Shown: in pieces, positions 16,762-25,084 of the stretch
Layout: the number at the start of each line of letters is the position of its first letter
Position numbering within the stretch: position 1 is the first letter of the stretch
Assembly: GCF_012927205.1 (NCBI RefSeq)
Contig: NZ_JABBGC010000004.1
Location: forward strand, 970,485 to 1,034,484
Reading direction: 5' to 3'
DNA from: Chitinophaga fulva
Lineage (GTDB): Bacteria > Bacteroidota > Bacteroidia > Chitinophagales > Chitinophagaceae
Length of the DNA stretch: 64,000 bases
Position numbers and translations under genes: made by a program
The notes under the pieces: model-generated
Databases searched by the model: none
The model's input: the letters and a program-made list of their open reading frames with translations, nothing else
What the model was told of the DNA's origin: nothing

Positions 16762-18795
16762 ATGTGCGCTCAACGGACCTCCGGCAAACAAACGATGCCC
16801 AAACCCGGCAATACCACGCCCATGCTGGCTACCCTCGCAGCCACAGCTACAGACGAACCGGGATGGCTATACGAAATTAAATGGGATGGTTATCGCGCCC
16901 TGGCTTTCCTGGAAAAAGGCCAGGTGGAACTGCGATCACGCAACAACAAATCCTTCGATGAAAAATATTATCCTGTCCATCAGGCATTGCAACAGTGGAA
17001 AGTCAATGCAGTGGTGGATGGCGAAATTGTGGTGATCGATGAGGAAGGCTATACGGTCTTCAGCCAGTTGCAGGAGTGGCGCAGCGAAGCAGATGGTCAA
17101 CTGGTGTACTATCTCTTCGATATACTCTGGCTCAATGGTAAAGACCTTACTTCGCTACCATTGATGCAACGGAAAAAACTATTGCAGCAACTAATGCCGG
17201 TGAACAACAACATTCTTCGCTTTAGTGAAGGTTTTGTTACAGATGGCACCGATTTCTTCGAACAGGCCAAAAAGCTCAAATTGGAAGGCATCATGGCCAA
17301 GAAGACGGACAGCCGCTATTATCCTGGCGTCCGCACGCGTGAATGGCTCAAAATAAAAACCAGCAACCGGCAGGAGGTGGTCATCGGCGGATATACGAAA
17401 AACGAAGGCTCTTCCAAACCTTTCAGCTCCTTACTGGTAGGGGTATACGAAAATGATACACTGCAATACACCGGGAAGATCGGTACCGGTTTTTCCCTTG
17501 CCCAACAACAGGAAATGATGAAGCGGTTCACATCGCTGGAAATAAAAAAATCCCCGTTTGCCGTAGTCCCCGATGTGAATAAACCATCCCGCTTCCGGCC
17601 CAACCCGCCGCAGGCAGCTGCAGTTTGGCTGAAGCCAAAACTCATCTGTGAGGTAAGCTTCCGCGAAATGACCACCGATGGTGTCATGCGTCATCCCTCT
17701 TTCGAAGGCATGCGGGAAGATAAAACACCTGCACAGGTAACAGCGGAGAAACCGCTTAAAACAAAGACGACTAACGCAAAAGCACCCACGAAAAAAGCAG
17801 CGGAAAAAAACGCATCCCTGAAAAAAGCGCTGAAACCCGCGGCAGTCGAAGTCCGTAAAACATTGCTCAATCCCGGTGAAGAAACACAGGTGCGTACTAT
17901 CAACAGCCACGCACTCAAATTCACCAATCTCAGTAAAATTTACTGGCCGGGTGAAAAGATCACCAAACGGGATATGATCAACTATTACTACCAGATGGCG
18001 CCTTTCCTGGTGCCTTACATCAAAGACCGGCCACAGTCGCTCAATCGCTTCCCCAACGGCATCAACGGAGAGAGCTTTTATCAGAAAGATGTTTCCGGCA
18101 AAGCGCCCGAATGGGTGCCTACTTTTCCTTATCACAGCAGTGACGAGGTCCGTGAAAAAGAATATCTCGTCGGGGAAAATGAAGCAACGTTGTTGTATAT
18201 GGCATCACTGGGATGTATTGAAATCAACCCCTGGAGCAGCCGGCTGCGGAAGCCTGAAAACCCCGACTGGTGCATTATTGACCTCGATCCTGATAAGACC
18301 ACTTTTGACCAGGTGATAGAAGCGGCGCAGGTAACGCATGAAATACTGGACGCCGCCGGCATTCCCGGTTATTGCAAAACGTCCGGTTCTACGGGGCTGC
18401 ATATCTACATCCCGCTGGGCGCAAAATACACCTATGAACAATCCAAAGAATTCGGCCGTATCATTGCGCGGCTGGTGCATGGCCGCCTGCCGGATACTAC
18501 CAGTATAGAACGTGCTACCAACCGGCGCAAAAGAAAAATGTATATCGACTTTCTGCAAAACAGGCCACAGGCCACGGTGGCGGCGCCTTATTCCCTGCGC
18601 CCCAAACCTGGCGCCACGGTGTCTATGCCGCTGCATTGGGAAGAAGTGAAAAAAGGACTGACCATGAAAGATTTCACCATTCACAACGCTGTACAGCGCG
18701 TGCGGGAAGAAGGCGATATCTTCAAACCTGTGCTGGGAAAGGGTATCAACATGAAAACGGCACTTGCAGGGTTGGAAAAACTGTTCCGCGAATAA
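16762..18795 (+). CDS. ligD: ATP-dependent DNA ligase D (ligase + polymerase domains, no phosphoesterase)
   Basis: A 677-residue NHEJ-type ligase. Residues ~20-300 are the ATP-dependent ligase domain, with the nucleotidyl Lys40 in EIKWDGYRA. A Lys/Ala/Thr-rich linker (~320-365) follows, then the polymerase/primase domain (~375-677) with its metal-binding DLDPD and the SGSTGLHIYIPL block. The N-terminal 3'-phosphoesterase domain of many LigD proteins is missing: the protein begins directly at the ligase domain and no remnant is seen upstream. No ku gene is in the window. The gene starts 12 bases after the metallohydrolase stop. An alternative start is the ATG at 16795. Role: repair of double-strand breaks, presumably with an unlinked Ku. 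Confidence 0.92.
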   Translation: MCAQRTSGKQTMPKPGNTTPMLATLAATATDEPGWLYEIKWDGYRALAFLEKGQVELRSRNNKSFDEKYYPVHQALQQWKVNAVVDGEIVVIDEEGYTVFSQLQEWRSEADGQLVYYLFDILWLNGKDLTSLPLMQRKKLLQQLMPVNNNILRFSEGFVTDGTDFFEQAKKLKLEGIMAKKTDSRYYPGVRTREWLKIKTSNRQEVVIGGYTKNEGSSKPFSSLLVGVYENDTLQYTGKIGTGFSLAQQQEMMKRFTSLEIKKSPFAVVPDVNKPSRFRPNPPQAAAVWLKPKLICEVSFREMTTDGVMRHPSFEGMREDKTPAQVTAEKPLKTKTTNAKAPTKKAAEKNASLKKALKPAAVEVRKTLLNPGEETQVRTINSHALKFTNLSKIYWPGEKITKRDMINYYYQMAPFLVPYIKDRPQSLNRFPNGINGESFYQKDVSGKAPEWVPTFPYHSSDEVREKEYLVGENEATLLYMASLGCIEINPWSSRLRKPENPDWCIIDLDPDKTTFDQVIEAAQVTHEILDAAGIPGYCKTSGSTGLHIYIPLGAKYTYEQSKEFGRIIARLVHGRLPDTTSIERATNRRKRKMYIDFLQNRPQATVAAPYSLRPKPGATVSMPLHWEEVKKGLTMKDFTIHNAVQRVREEGDIFKPVLGKGINMKTALAGLEKLFRE

Positions 18796-18839
18796 CAGAA
18801 AGTAGTATCTTCCCGCTTACTGTATCTAAAACAATTCGC

Positions 18840-19715
18840 ATGAAGCCTGTTACCGTATGCTTTGGGGAAATACTCTGGGATGTATTTCCTAATGGCGTCC
18901 GCAAGCCTGGCGGCGCCCCTTTCAATGTAGCCTACCACCTTTCCCGCCTCGGAATGGACAGCCATATTATCAGTCGAACCGGCGCGGATGAAGCCGGGGA
19001 GGAACTAAGAAAGATCCTGCGTCAGTGGCAGGTCCCGGAAACATTGTTGCAGCTGGACACGCAGCAGCCTACCGGCACAGTCCTGGCCACGCAAGGCGCC
19101 AATCATGAAATGCATTACGATATCCTGAAACCGGTGGCGTGGGACTTTATCGCCTGGCAACCGGAGCAGGAAGCACTGGTACGCCGCTCCGGCGCTTTTG
19201 TGTTTGGCAGTCTCGCTATACGCAGCGAAGTGTCCCGCAATACTTTGTGGAAACTGCTGGACGCAGCTCCTTATAAGGTGCTGGACATCAATATCCGTCC
19301 GCCTCACAGCGATATGAACACGATCCGGGAACTGCTGCGCCGCGTTAACCTGGTGAAGATGAATGAGGAAGAACTACAATTGGTGCTGCATGCTACGGGT
19401 GATACTTTTGACACGCCGGCCGATGGCGCCCGTATTGTCATGCAACGTTACGGTGTGCCGCAGCTGATCATTACCCGCGGCAGCAAAGGGGCCGTATATG
19501 TGGACGAGCATGAGCAGTATGAACGTCCGGCCAAACAGGTAACGGTGAAGGATACCGTAGGCAGCGGCGATTCTTTTCTGGCTGGTTTCCTGTCACAAAT
19601 CCTGAAAGGACGAACCGTCCCGGCGGCGCTGGACCTGGCCGTGGAAGTCAGCGGCTTCGTCACCACCTGCGAAGGCGCCAACCCGGAATATGAGGGTAGC
19701 AGATTTGATGTTTGA
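18840..19715 (+). CDS. PfkB-family carbohydrate kinase (fructokinase-like)
   Basis: A 291-residue sugar kinase of the ribokinase/PfkB family. It begins MKPVTVCFGEILWDVFP and has the sugar-binding PGGAPFNVAYHLSRLG segment typical of fructokinases. The C-terminal signature DTVGSGDSFLAGFLSQIL holds the anion hole and catalytic Asp. The open frame runs back into ligD, but the family N-terminus fixes the ATG at 18840. It transfers phosphate from ATP to a sugar, most likely fructose, in the cytoplasm. The gene stands 44 bases after ligD and 18 bases before an AraC regulator on the same strand, which may be partly co-transcribed. Confidence 0.87.
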   Translation: MKPVTVCFGEILWDVFPNGVRKPGGAPFNVAYHLSRLGMDSHIISRTGADEAGEELRKILRQWQVPETLLQLDTQQPTGTVLATQGANHEMHYDILKPVAWDFIAWQPEQEALVRRSGAFVFGSLAIRSEVSRNTLWKLLDAAPYKVLDINIRPPHSDMNTIRELLRRVNLVKMNEEELQLVLHATGDTFDTPADGARIVMQRYGVPQLIITRGSKGAVYVDEHEQYERPAKQVTVKDTVGSGDSFLAGFLSQILKGRTVPAALDLAVEVSGFVTTCEGANPEYEGSRFDV

Positions 19716-19733
19716 TTTTCGTAACTTAGCCTT

Positions 19734-20636
19734 ATGGCAAAAGCACAAACCATCGCAGAGTTCTACCAGGAGAAAATGAACTGGATACCCGAGAACCTTC
19801 AACAGGACATCGGGCATTTCAATGTTTTCCGGCTGGAGGATTTTCAGCCTGCTAACCCCAGCATGGCCTACAAATGCCGGGACTTCTATAAGATAAGCCT
19901 GCTGCGTGGCAAGTTCATCTATCATTATTCCGACAGGAGCCTGTTGGCCGAAGATGGTAACCTGCTGTTCTTTAATCCACAGGTGCCCTACGCGTGGGAG
20001 CAGCTGTCTAAAGGACAGGCCACCGGCTATTTCTGCATCTTCCGTGAATCATTTCTGACAGAGATGGGCCGCCATGCGTTAAAAGACCTGCCCATGTTCC
20101 ACCCGCGCGGGAAACCTTCCTACAAGCTCACTACGGAGCTGGAGAAAGAAGTGGAACGGCTGTTCATCAAAATGCTGGATGAAATCAGCAGCGACTACCG
20201 GGGCAAGTATGACCTGATCCGTAATTATCTCATGGAGATGGTGCACCTGGTGATGAAAATGGAACCTTCAGAGAAGCTTTACCAGCACCGCAATGCCAAT
20301 GAACGGATTACGGCCGTGTTCATGGAACTGCTGGAACGGCAGTTTCCCATTGAAGCGCCGGGGAGATTGTTCCGGCTGCGTTCTGCCAGCGATTTTGCAG
20401 CGGAACTGTCGGTGCATGTGAACCACCTGAACCGGGCGGTGAAAGAAACTACCGGTAAAACTACCACTACCCATATCGGGGAAAGAATTGTGACGGAGGC
20501 GAAAGCGCTGCTGCGCCATACCGATTGGAATGTGGCGGAAATCAGCTATAGCCTTGGGTTTGAGGAACCTTCTCATTTCAATAACTTCTTCCGGAAACAT
20601 ACCCAGATGACCCCGACCGGATTTCGAATTGTTTGA
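19734..20636 (+). CDS. AraC-family transcriptional regulator
   Basis: A 300-residue regulator. The N-terminal ~170 residues form a cupin-type sensor (KISLLRGKFIYHYSDRSLL, then LLFFNPQVPYAWEQLSKG), and the C-terminal ~100 residues are the AraC double helix-turn-helix (FAAELSVHVNHLNRAVKETTG and VAEISYSLGFEEPSHFNNFF). The cupin part matches the AraC group often placed next to short-chain dehydrogenase genes in Bacteroidota. The SDR gene 84 bases downstream has its own -7 box and is the likely target. A TAACTTAG box sits just before the ATG, suggesting another very short leader. Confidence 0.88.
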   Translation: MAKAQTIAEFYQEKMNWIPENLQQDIGHFNVFRLEDFQPANPSMAYKCRDFYKISLLRGKFIYHYSDRSLLAEDGNLLFFNPQVPYAWEQLSKGQATGYFCIFRESFLTEMGRHALKDLPMFHPRGKPSYKLTTELEKEVERLFIKMLDEISSDYRGKYDLIRNYLMEMVHLVMKMEPSEKLYQHRNANERITAVFMELLERQFPIEAPGRLFRLRSASDFAAELSVHVNHLNRAVKETTGKTTTTHIGERIVTEAKALLRHTDWNVAEISYSLGFEEPSHFNNFFRKHTQMTPTGFRIV

Positions 20637-20688
20637 TTTTTGCAATCATTCGTTTGTTTGGCGTAACAACCGGCATGCCTGCCTCCAC

Positions 20689-20696
20689 TAATTTTG
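20689..20696 (+). promoter_or_regulatory. -7 promoter element of the SDR gene (TAATTTTG)
   Basis: An exact TAnnTTTG match 24 bases before the SDR start. The nearest TTG is at 20658-20660, giving a long 28-base spacer. An activator such as the adjacent AraC protein might compensate (inference). Confidence 0.55.
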
Positions 20697-20720
20697 TTGC
20701 CATAAAAAATTGAACATCTT

Positions 20721-21554
20721 ATGAGCAACAAAAAAGTATGGTTTGTGACTGGCGCCTCCAAAGGATTAGGCCGGGACCTTGTTAAAAAACTGCTGGCCGG
20801 CGGTTATCGCGTGGCGGCTACTTCCCGTAACATCGATGAGCTTCGCAAAATAGCTACAGATGATAATTTCCTGCCCCTCACCATGCAGGTAAATGACGAA
20901 TCCAGTGTCGCTAAAGCGCTGGCAGATACCGTGGTACGCTTCGGACGTGTAGACGTGGTGGTGAATAACGCCGGCTACGGTCTGGGAGGCGGCCTCGAAG
21001 AGCTGTCTGACAGCGAAGCACGTGGTAACTTTGAGATCAATGTTTTCGGTACGCTCAACGTTATCCGTAAAGTGCTGCCTTATTTCCGCGCACAAAAGTC
21101 AGGGCATATCTTCAACGTGTCTTCTATCGCTGGTTTCACCGGAAGCTTCCCCGGCTTTGGTATCTATTGCGCTACCAAGTTCGCAGTAGATGGCCTTTCT
21201 GAATCGCTTGCAACAGAAGTGAAACCTTTGGGCGTACATGTCACCATCGTTTCTCCCGGTTATTTCCGGACAGACTTCCTCTCCAGTGGTTCTCTCGTAG
21301 TACCTGCGAAGCCTATTGCAGACTACGCGCTGGTAAGGGAACAACTGTCCCGTCACCAAAATGAAATCAATCACAACCAGGCTGGTGATCCTGAGAAAGC
21401 TGCAGCAGCCTTCATTCAGGTAAGCGAAGCGGAAAATCCGCCGGTACATCTCTTCCTGGGTGAAGATGCGTATAACATGGTGTATGCTAAAATTGATGCG
21501 ATCAAAGAAGAAGTGGAAGCCTGGAAAGCGACAACGGTAGGCACCGGTTATTAA
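20721..21554 (+). CDS. short-chain dehydrogenase/reductase (classical SDR)
   Basis: A 277-residue NAD(P)-dependent oxidoreductase. The Rossmann start FVTGASKGLGRDLV has the TGxxxGxG motif, VVNNAGYGLGG is the NNAG block, and the catalytic set is Ser in FNVSSIAG with Tyr and Lys in YCATKFAV (YxxxK). The Arg in VAATSRN after the second strand suggests NADP preference. It resembles the widespread SDR group induced by AraC regulators for aldehyde or ketone detoxification. It is preceded by an AraC gene and followed by a REP-like palindrome that separates it from the convergent topoisomerase gene. Confidence 0.9.
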   Translation: MSNKKVWFVTGASKGLGRDLVKKLLAGGYRVAATSRNIDELRKIATDDNFLPLTMQVNDESSVAKALADTVVRFGRVDVVVNNAGYGLGGGLEELSDSEARGNFEINVFGTLNVIRKVLPYFRAQKSGHIFNVSSIAGFTGSFPGFGIYCATKFAVDGLSESLATEVKPLGVHVTIVSPGYFRTDFLSSGSLVVPAKPIADYALVREQLSRHQNEINHNQAGDPEKAAAAFIQVSEAENPPVHLFLGEDAYNMVYAKIDAIKEEVEAWKATTVGTGY

Positions 21555-21565
21555 TTATCAGTATC

Positions 21566-21601
21566 GTAGCCCCGGGTTCACGGGCCGAAGCCCGGGGCTA
21601 C
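21566..21601. repeat. REP-like palindrome D between convergent genes
   Basis: Perfect 11-base arms GTAGCCCCGGG (21566-21576) and CCCGGGGCTAC (21591-21601) with a 14-base loop, between the SDR stop (21554) and the topoisomerase stop (21614). It shares the GTAGCCC/GGGCTAC frame with palindromes A, B and C. Likely a bidirectional terminator. Confidence 0.8.
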
Positions 21602-21613
21602 AATATTGTTATG

Positions 21614-23689
21614 TTACTGTATTTCAAAAGTTGCGGTGAGGGATAGTTTGCCGGCTTTCCCTTTTGTCACCAGGTCTTGTATCTGTTTATCAGTTAGTTT
21701 TTTCCCTTTTACCTCAAACGGAATTTTAAAGCCGCATACTTTAAAATTGGCGCAGCCGTATGCACTGTTACCTTTTATCAACTGGTGTTCTTTGCATTTG
21801 GGACAGTTGAGCACCGCCAGGTCTACCGGTTTCTTCTCTCTGGGCTTGCGTTCTTTTTTCGGCTTATCTTCCTTGTCTGCTGACGGCGGTGGCGCGTCCG
21901 GTACGATGGTAATGGTTTTGTAGCTGGCCGTTTTCACTTCTTTGGTAAGATCGGCCACCATGGTGATGAGTTCATCTTTGAACGTATCCATGGCATATTC
22001 CCCTTTCTCGATCAGGCGCAGCTTGCGTTCCCACTGGCCGGTCAGTTCAGGGCTTTTGAGCAGCTCCGTCTGGATGGTATCAATCAGGTCGATACCGGTT
22101 TGCGTAGCGAAGATGTTCTTTTTTCTTTTGTCGATGTATTTGCGGCGGAACAGTGTCTCGATGATATTGGCGCGGGTGGAAGGGCGGCCGATGCCGTTGT
22201 CTTTCAGCAGTTCGCGCATTTCATCATCATCCACCTGTTTACCGGCTGTTTCCATGGCACGGAGCAGGCTTGCTTCTGTAAAGGCTTTGGGCGGGGACGT
22301 TTTGCCCTGATGGATGCGGGGCGTATGCGGGCCGCTTTCTCCCACTACAAAATCCGGAATAAATTTCTCTTCTTCCTCACCATCTTTTTTAATGCTGGTA
22401 TCGTTGGCATATACTTCTTTCCAGCCTGGTTCCAGGATTTGTTTACCGGTAACTTTAAACGGTACCTGTCCTACTTTTCCCAGTACGGTGGTGTTGGATA
22501 TTTTACATTCCGGGTAGAACGCCGCGATGAAGCGGCGTGCGATCAGATCGTAAATCCGTTTTTCTTCCGGTGGCAGTCCGCTGCCGGGGTGCACGCCTGT
22601 CGGGATGATAGCATGGTGGTCCGTTACTTTTTTATCATCGAAAACTGTTTTCAGTTTTGGGATGGGATTAGCCAGTACCGGGGCGGTGAGCGCCGCATAG
22701 GGCGTCATGTCCTGGAGGATGCCGGCTACTTTGGGATGCAGGTCTTCCGAGAGGTAGGTGGTGTCTACGCGGGGGTAGGTGACCAGTTTTTTCTCGTAGA
22801 GGTTCTGCACGTATTTGAGGGTGTCGTCTGCGGAGTATGCATATTTTTTATTGGCCGCCACCTGTAACGAGGTGAGGTCAAACAGGCGGGGATTGCCTTC
22901 TTTGCCATCTTTTTTCTCGAAGGAAGTCACTTCAAACGGATGTTCCTGTAAGTAGGCCAGTCCTTTCTGTGCTTTTTCCACACTGCCGAGGCGGTCAATG
23001 GCGGCGGTGAATTCCGTGTCGCGGTATACCGTTTTCAGTTCCCAGTAATCTTCCGATACGAAGGCATTGATTTCTTTCTGCCGGGCTACGATCATGGCGA
23101 GGGTAGGGGTTTGCACCCGACCAATTGACAGTACCGTTTTACCGACAGCAAACTTTTTGGTAAAGAGACGGGTGGCGTTCATGCCCAGCAGCCAGTCGCC
23201 GATAGCACGGGCACTGCCGGCGGCATAGAGGTTATCATACTGACCGGCATCTCTGAGCTGCTGAAAACCATTACGTATAGCCTCTTCCGTGAGAGAGGAG
23301 ATCCATAATCTCTTGACAGGAGCGGCACATTTCGCTTTGAGCAGCACCCACCGCTGTATCAGTTCGCCTTCCTGGCCGGCATCACCGCAGTTGATCACTT
23401 CATCACATTGCTGTACCAGCTGCTCGATAATTTTGAACTGCTTTTGTACGCCGTTATTTTCTATCAGTTTGATACCAAAACTGGGAGGTATCATGGGAAG
23501 ATCTTCCAGCCGCCAGAATTTCCATTGTTCGTAATAATCATGTGGTTCCTTCAGTGTACAAAAATGGCCGAAAGTCCAGGTCACCTGGTAGCCATTGCCT
23601 TCGTAGTAGCCATCTTTACGTTGCTTCGCACCGATTACTTCTGCTATGTCCCTGGCTACACTTGGTTTTTCTGCAATGCAAACTTTCAT
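21614..23689 (-). CDS. topB: DNA topoisomerase III
   Basis: A 691-residue type IA topoisomerase. The Toprim domain starts MKVCIAEKPSVARDIA and has the acidic NCGDAGQEGEL cluster (~100-110). The active-site Tyr is Tyr305 in LVTYPRVDTTYL, in the usual TYPR context of topoisomerase III. The DNGIGRPSTRA block is also characteristic. The C-terminus has a charged linker (KKERKPREKK) and one four-Cys zinc ribbon (CPKC, then CANFKVCGF). It relaxes or decatenates DNA during replication and recombination. In Bacteroidota, TopB-like genes occur both in the chromosome and in conjugative elements; here no mobile-element genes are nearby, so a housekeeping copy is likely. Confidence 0.95.
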   Translation of the reverse strand: MKVCIAEKPSVARDIAEVIGAKQRKDGYYEGNGYQVTWTFGHFCTLKEPHDYYEQWKFWRLEDLPMIPPSFGIKLIENNGVQKQFKIIEQLVQQCDEVINCGDAGQEGELIQRWVLLKAKCAAPVKRLWISSLTEEAIRNGFQQLRDAGQYDNLYAAGSARAIGDWLLGMNATRLFTKKFAVGKTVLSIGRVQTPTLAMIVARQKEINAFVSEDYWELKTVYRDTEFTAAIDRLGSVEKAQKGLAYLQEHPFEVTSFEKKDGKEGNPRLFDLTSLQVAANKKYAYSADDTLKYVQNLYEKKLVTYPRVDTTYLSEDLHPKVAGILQDMTPYAALTAPVLANPIPKLKTVFDDKKVTDHHAIIPTGVHPGSGLPPEEKRIYDLIARRFIAAFYPECKISNTTVLGKVGQVPFKVTGKQILEPGWKEVYANDTSIKKDGEEEEKFIPDFVVGESGPHTPRIHQGKTSPPKAFTEASLLRAMETAGKQVDDDEMRELLKDNGIGRPSTRANIIETLFRRKYIDKRKKNIFATQTGIDLIDTIQTELLKSPELTGQWERKLRLIEKGEYAMDTFKDELITMVADLTKEVKTASYKTITIVPDAPPPSADKEDKPKKERKPREKKPVDLAVLNCPKCKEHQLIKGNSAYGCANFKVCGFKIPFEVKGKKLTDKQIQDLVTKGKAGKLSLTATFEIQ

Positions 23690-23896
23690 AAAAAGTTGAA
23701 ATAGGGTAACAAATATCGGACAATTTACTGTTTTTGCCGGATTTTAATAGGCTGCCGGTATACATTAATCGCGGGTTATTATGAGAAGATTAACAATTAT
23801 AACAAGGCGTAAATGTTCTTATTAACAATCTTCCGACAACCTTTCCCCCTGAAATCCCGTAAATTGTTGGTGCTAAATCCTTAAACCCTGGATTTT

Positions 23897-24484
23897 ATGA
23901 TAGCATTTAATCAGGCTTTGATCGTCCTTGCTAGAGATAAGGAAGTCACCATTGCTCACACCCGGCTAAAGGACTCCGTCGGAGACTTCAAAACCCGTGT
24001 AATACTCCATCAGCTGCTGAACCATACGCAGGAAACAGCCTCCTATATCAATATGGACAAGTATGTAGTGCTGGAAGAAATGGCTGATTACGGCTTGTGG
24101 GAGGAATACATTATTTTCCCAAAACTGGGCAATGATGCCGGCGAATCGATGTCACTGGCCTTTAACATGGTATTTGCTACCGGTTACCAGGAGGTGGTCA
24201 TGGTCGGTATGGATTGTCCGCACCTGTCGCCCGAACTGTTGGAGGAAGCCTTCGCCGCACTGAAACATAATCAGGTAGTGATTGGTCCGGCGCAACATGG
24301 CGGCTTTTACTTGCTGGGCATGCAACGTTTTTATCCTGAACTTTTCGATTTTGTGGATGCCGGCTCTGCCCATTGGCTTCGTCGCCTGTTGACGGCGATC
24401 AATAAACTACAGCTGCGGTTTACCTTTCTACCTACGCTCAATGTGGTACAGGAACTGGCGGACGTGCCGGAAGACTGGCTGTAA
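23897..24484 (+). CDS. DUF2064 / TIGR04282-type glycosyltransferase-like protein
   Basis: A 195-residue protein with the nucleotide-diphospho-sugar transferase-like fold. The opening IVLARDKEVTIAHTRLKDSVGD corresponds to the FARxPxxGxxKTRL motif of DUF2064 proteins but has lost the PxxG turn. The VVMVGMDCPHLSPELLEEAF and IGPAQHGGFYLLGM blocks are clear. The family is linked to uncharacterised glycosyl or guanylyl transfer. The altered N-terminal loop may mean changed nucleotide binding. It stands alone, with a 207-base upstream gap in which I see no exact TAnnTTTG box. Confidence 0.8.
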   Translation: MIAFNQALIVLARDKEVTIAHTRLKDSVGDFKTRVILHQLLNHTQETASYINMDKYVVLEEMADYGLWEEYIIFPKLGNDAGESMSLAFNMVFATGYQEVVMVGMDCPHLSPELLEEAFAALKHNQVVIGPAQHGGFYLLGMQRFYPELFDFVDAGSAHWLRRLLTAINKLQLRFTFLPTLNVVQELADVPEDWL

Positions 24485-24558
24485 CTGTGATGGTCATGAT
24501 TTTTACTGATTCTCCCGATGTGAGGAGATGACGGTGGATTTTTTCCGGTTATCCATCA

Positions 24559-24586
24559 TTGTTTTGCGTTTGAAGTTATATTTTTG
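24559..24586 (+). promoter_or_regulatory. Bacteroidetes promoter directly before a small gene
   Basis: TTG at 24559-24561 and TATTTTTG at 24579-24586 with a 17-base spacer. The ATG follows only four bases later (24591), so the message is probably leaderless. Confidence 0.65.
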
Positions 24587-24590
24587 AGCC

Positions 24591-25076
24591 ATGACGAACC
24601 CCGCGCCAACATATCAATCAGCATTCGGACTACTACAGGCAGAAGCCGCCCCAGATGATCAATTTGTGTGGAAAGCTGATATTTCCCTGCAACATCCTTT
24701 ATTCAGCGGACAGGTACCCATATACCTCATCACCAAAGAAGCACATCTATCACCGGATATGCTCCGTTTTACGGAACAGGTGGTGGCCAATGTCGGGGAA
24801 TACATGGAGAAATCGCTGCTATTCATTCAACAGACACTGGCCAATGATCCTGAAACATACAAGATCACCACAGCAGAACGCGCCTGGCTGGATGTGGACA
24901 TTAGCGAGTTTCCGCTGGAGTTTCCTCAACTTACTTTTTATGAATCAGAAGAGTGGATGATGCTGTTTGCCGAAGGTCGGTTTCAAATCTGCGATCCCTT
25001 TGGTATCGCAGTCAGTTATCGTTCAACCGTTCCCGTTAGTGTGGATAACCTGGAAGACAGTGAACCTATGGAATAG
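24591..25076 (+). CDS. uncharacterised 161-residue protein
   Basis: I do not recognise this family. The protein is acidic, soluble-looking and lacks a signal peptide. It has an alternating pattern ending in SEEWMMLFAEGRFQICDPFGIAVSYRS, suggesting a mixed alpha/beta fold, and an acidic tail (DNLEDSEPME). A well-formed promoter ends four bases before the ATG, which supports both the start and the reality of the gene. It converges on the GNAT-ankyrin gene with only 8 bases between stops. Proteins of this size and look in Bacteroidota are sometimes immunity proteins of polymorphic toxins, but nothing here proves that. Confidence 0.7.
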   Translation: MTNPAPTYQSAFGLLQAEAAPDDQFVWKADISLQHPLFSGQVPIYLITKEAHLSPDMLRFTEQVVANVGEYMEKSLLFIQQTLANDPETYKITTAERAWLDVDISEFPLEFPQLTFYESEEWMMLFAEGRFQICDPFGIAVSYRSTVPVSVDNLEDSEPME

Positions 25077-25084
25077 GATATCGT

